In this document: in pieces, positions 31,720 through 32,476 of the stretch
Layout: the number at the start of each line of letters is the position of its first letter
Position numbering within the stretch: position 1 is the stretch's first letter
Assembly: GCA_031257105.1 (NCBI GenBank)
Contig: JAIRPG010000110.1
Coordinates: 1-32,476, forward strand
Origin: Treponema sp.
GTDB taxonomy: Bacteria; Spirochaetota; Spirochaetia; Treponematales; Breznakiellaceae
Direction of reading: 5' to 3'
DNA: 32,476 nt
Made by a program: the position numbers and the translations under genes
Notes under the pieces: model-generated
Database searches by the model: none
What the model was told of the DNA's origin: nothing
What the model saw: only the letters and a program-made list of their open reading frames with translations

Positions 31720-32109
31720 TCAATCCCCTGCCTCGAACAGATGTACGATCTCCAGCACCAAATCGTCCAAGGCTTCGGCGGTTTTTTGCCGTAACAGCCG
31801 CTCTTTCGTCCTAATCAGGTCTGCTATCTGCCGCTGTACCAGGTTTGCGTCTTTCCGGTTCGCGTTTTTTTCGGCTTGTTCCGGGATAAGGAGCTCATAG
31901 GCTTCTATGTTCAGCGCTCCGGCGATACCGGCAAGGGTCTTGTCGCTCACCCAGGTTCTACAGAGTTCTATTTCGACTATGTGGGCCACTGAAATATCCG
32001 CGTGCGCCGCCAGTTTGGCCTGGGTAATATGCAAAGCGGCGCGGGTTTTTTTGATGTTTTGGGAGAGAATCCTTCGTAAATCCTTCGATTCCGTCACATA
32101 GATAAACAT
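31720..32109 (-). CDS. XRE-family helix-turn-helix regulator
   Basis: A 129-residue protein with an XRE-type DNA-binding domain at about residues 12-75: LSQNIKKTRAALHITQAKLA, then ADISVAHIVEIE (turn and recognition helix) and LAGIAGALNIEAYELL. The C-terminal part (about 78-129) is a charged helix that may dimerise. No enzymatic or toxin motif is present. The start is uncertain: ATG 32109 has no ribosome binding site, and a weak -10-like GATATT ends 5 bases upstream; GTG at 32097 is the alternative. It is divergent from a lipoprotein gene across an AT-rich gap with palindromes, which are likely operators for it. Confidence 0.85.
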   Translation of the reverse strand: MFIYVTESKDLRRILSQNIKKTRAALHITQAKLAAHADISVAHIVEIELCRTWVSDKTLAGIAGALNIEAYELLIPEQAEKNANRKDANLVQRQIADLIRTKERLLRQKTAEALDDLVLEIVHLFEAGD

Positions 32110-32141
32110 AGGGTAATATCACAAATAAAATAATTATGACA

Positions 32142-32178
32142 TTGAAACATGTTTACGAATTGTAGTAATATTACAACA
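32142..32178 (+). promoter_or_regulatory. promoter with palindromes in the XRE/lipoprotein gap
   Basis: TTGAAA (32142-32147), 18 bases, TAATAT (32166-32171) could drive the lipoprotein. AAACATGTTT (32145-32154) is a perfect palindrome over the -35, and GTAATATTAC (32165-32174), extended to an 18-base dyad at 32161-32178, covers the -10. A related GTAATATCAC (32113-32122) lies next to the XRE start. The layout suggests autoregulation and control of the lipoprotein. Confidence 0.35.
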
Positions 32179-32184
32179 TATAGA

Positions 32185-32224
32185 CCGGCCTTGAGGCTGG
32201 GAAAACCTTCCCCATGATGAGGTT
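32185..32224 (+). other. two small hairpins in the lipoprotein mRNA leader
   Basis: CCGGCC/GGCTGG with a TTGA loop (32185-32200, one G-T pair) and AACCT/AGGTT with an 11-base loop (32204-32224). They would lie in a leader of about 85 bases. No known riboswitch was recognised. Confidence 0.35.
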
Positions 32225-32262
32225 AAACTGACGAAATGGCAGGCTTTTTAAGGAGAAAGAAG

Positions 32263-32476
32263 ATGAAAAGACTTTTGACAATCGCGGTGATTCTGGCGGC
32301 GGCGCTTCTGGCGGGCTGCCCGAATCCCAACAGCGGCGATGATAACAACCCGCCGGCCAACAACCCTTCGGCGGTGGATTTTACCAGCCGCAACACGGAC
32401 TATTCGATACTGGTGCGGAACAACACCGGCGAAAAGCTGGTGGCCTTTAAGGGCGACCTGACGGCGGACAAGCTGA
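32263..32476 (+). CDS. lipoprotein, cut by the right window edge
   Basis: An open frame of 71 codons with no stop before the edge. The signal peptide MKRLLTIAVILAAALLA and lipobox LLAGC (Cys19) are textbook. A short Asn/Pro/Asp-rich spacer (about 20-38) follows, then SRNTDYSILVRNNTGEKLVA, which looks like the start of a beta-rich domain. AAGGAG lies 7 bases before the ATG. The function is unknown. It is divergent from the XRE regulator and probably controlled by it. Confidence 0.8.
   Translation, partial: MKRLLTIAVILAAALLAGCPNPNSGDDNNPPANNPSAVDFTSRNTDYSILVRNNTGEKLVAFKGDLTADKL

Noticed and set aside
32185-32262. Riboswitch in the right-hand lipoprotein leader
   Set aside because: The two hairpins are small and the sequence matches no riboswitch core that I can recall.

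Overview
The window looks like chromosomal DNA of a high-GC, motile, diderm spirochaete, most likely a Treponema-like lineage such as those of insect guts. This is an inference. It rests on many Sec/lipobox lipoproteins with relaxed lipoboxes, flagellar chaperones in an operon with housekeeping genes, a large chemoreceptor, and the overall protein style. No rRNA, phage, insertion sequence or CRISPR array was seen. There is one tRNA gene. No gap without a gene exceeds about 300 bases.

Layout. 1-1652: an ABC-type solute-binding lipoprotein (leftward), followed at the window edge by a possible permease start that runs into an odd C-rich stretch. 1815-3645: a leftward Gfo/Idh/MocA oxidoreductase plus ThuA-like sugar-metabolism pair with a clear intrinsic terminator, preceded by tRNA-Glu(CTC). 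3833-5998: a methyl-accepting chemotaxis protein. 6135-8253: a small exported protein and guaB (rightward). 8274-11661: a leftward envelope operon of TPR lipoprotein, MltD-like LysM lytic transglycosylase and unknown exported protein. 11715-16171: a rightward operon of a Lia-like membrane protein, a TPR lipoprotein, an OmpR-type response regulator and a histidine kinase, which looks like an envelope-sensing module. 16172-17180: a leftward pair of exported proteins (a DUF192 lipoprotein and an unknown). 17347-23645: a rightward run fliS, flgN-like, polA, coaE, SPOR protein, CDF cation transporter. 23647-26517: purA-guaA (leftward). 26624-27265: a lipoprotein. 27378-28739: aroA (rightward), converging on a leftward rex-serC-serA operon (28708-31640) that has a textbook promoter and a perfect Rex operator. 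31720-32109: an XRE-family regulator, divergent from a lipoprotein cut by the right edge.

How the genes fit together. Three enzymes that split IMP between AMP and GMP (purA, guaA, guaB) lie in the window. The rex-serC-serA operon puts entry into serine and one-carbon metabolism under an NADH/NAD+ sensor. Several envelope operons combine lipoproteins, a peptidoglycan hydrolase, a SPOR protein and a two-component system.

The most unusual signals are these: (i) coaE has no ATG, GTG or TTG anywhere upstream of its P-loop and appears to start at ATT; (ii) three genes have a promoter -10 box exactly 6 nt before the ATG, suggesting leaderless mRNAs; (iii) a flagellar-type promoter whose predicted transcript would start at the first base of a 12-bp stem-loop ahead of fliS; (iv) three CTGAA(G/C) direct repeats with exact 11-bp spacing upstream of the solute-binding protein gene; (v) the Rex-controlled serine operon; (vi) a strong isolated hairpin in front of purA. 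All calls come from reading the sequence; no database search was run.
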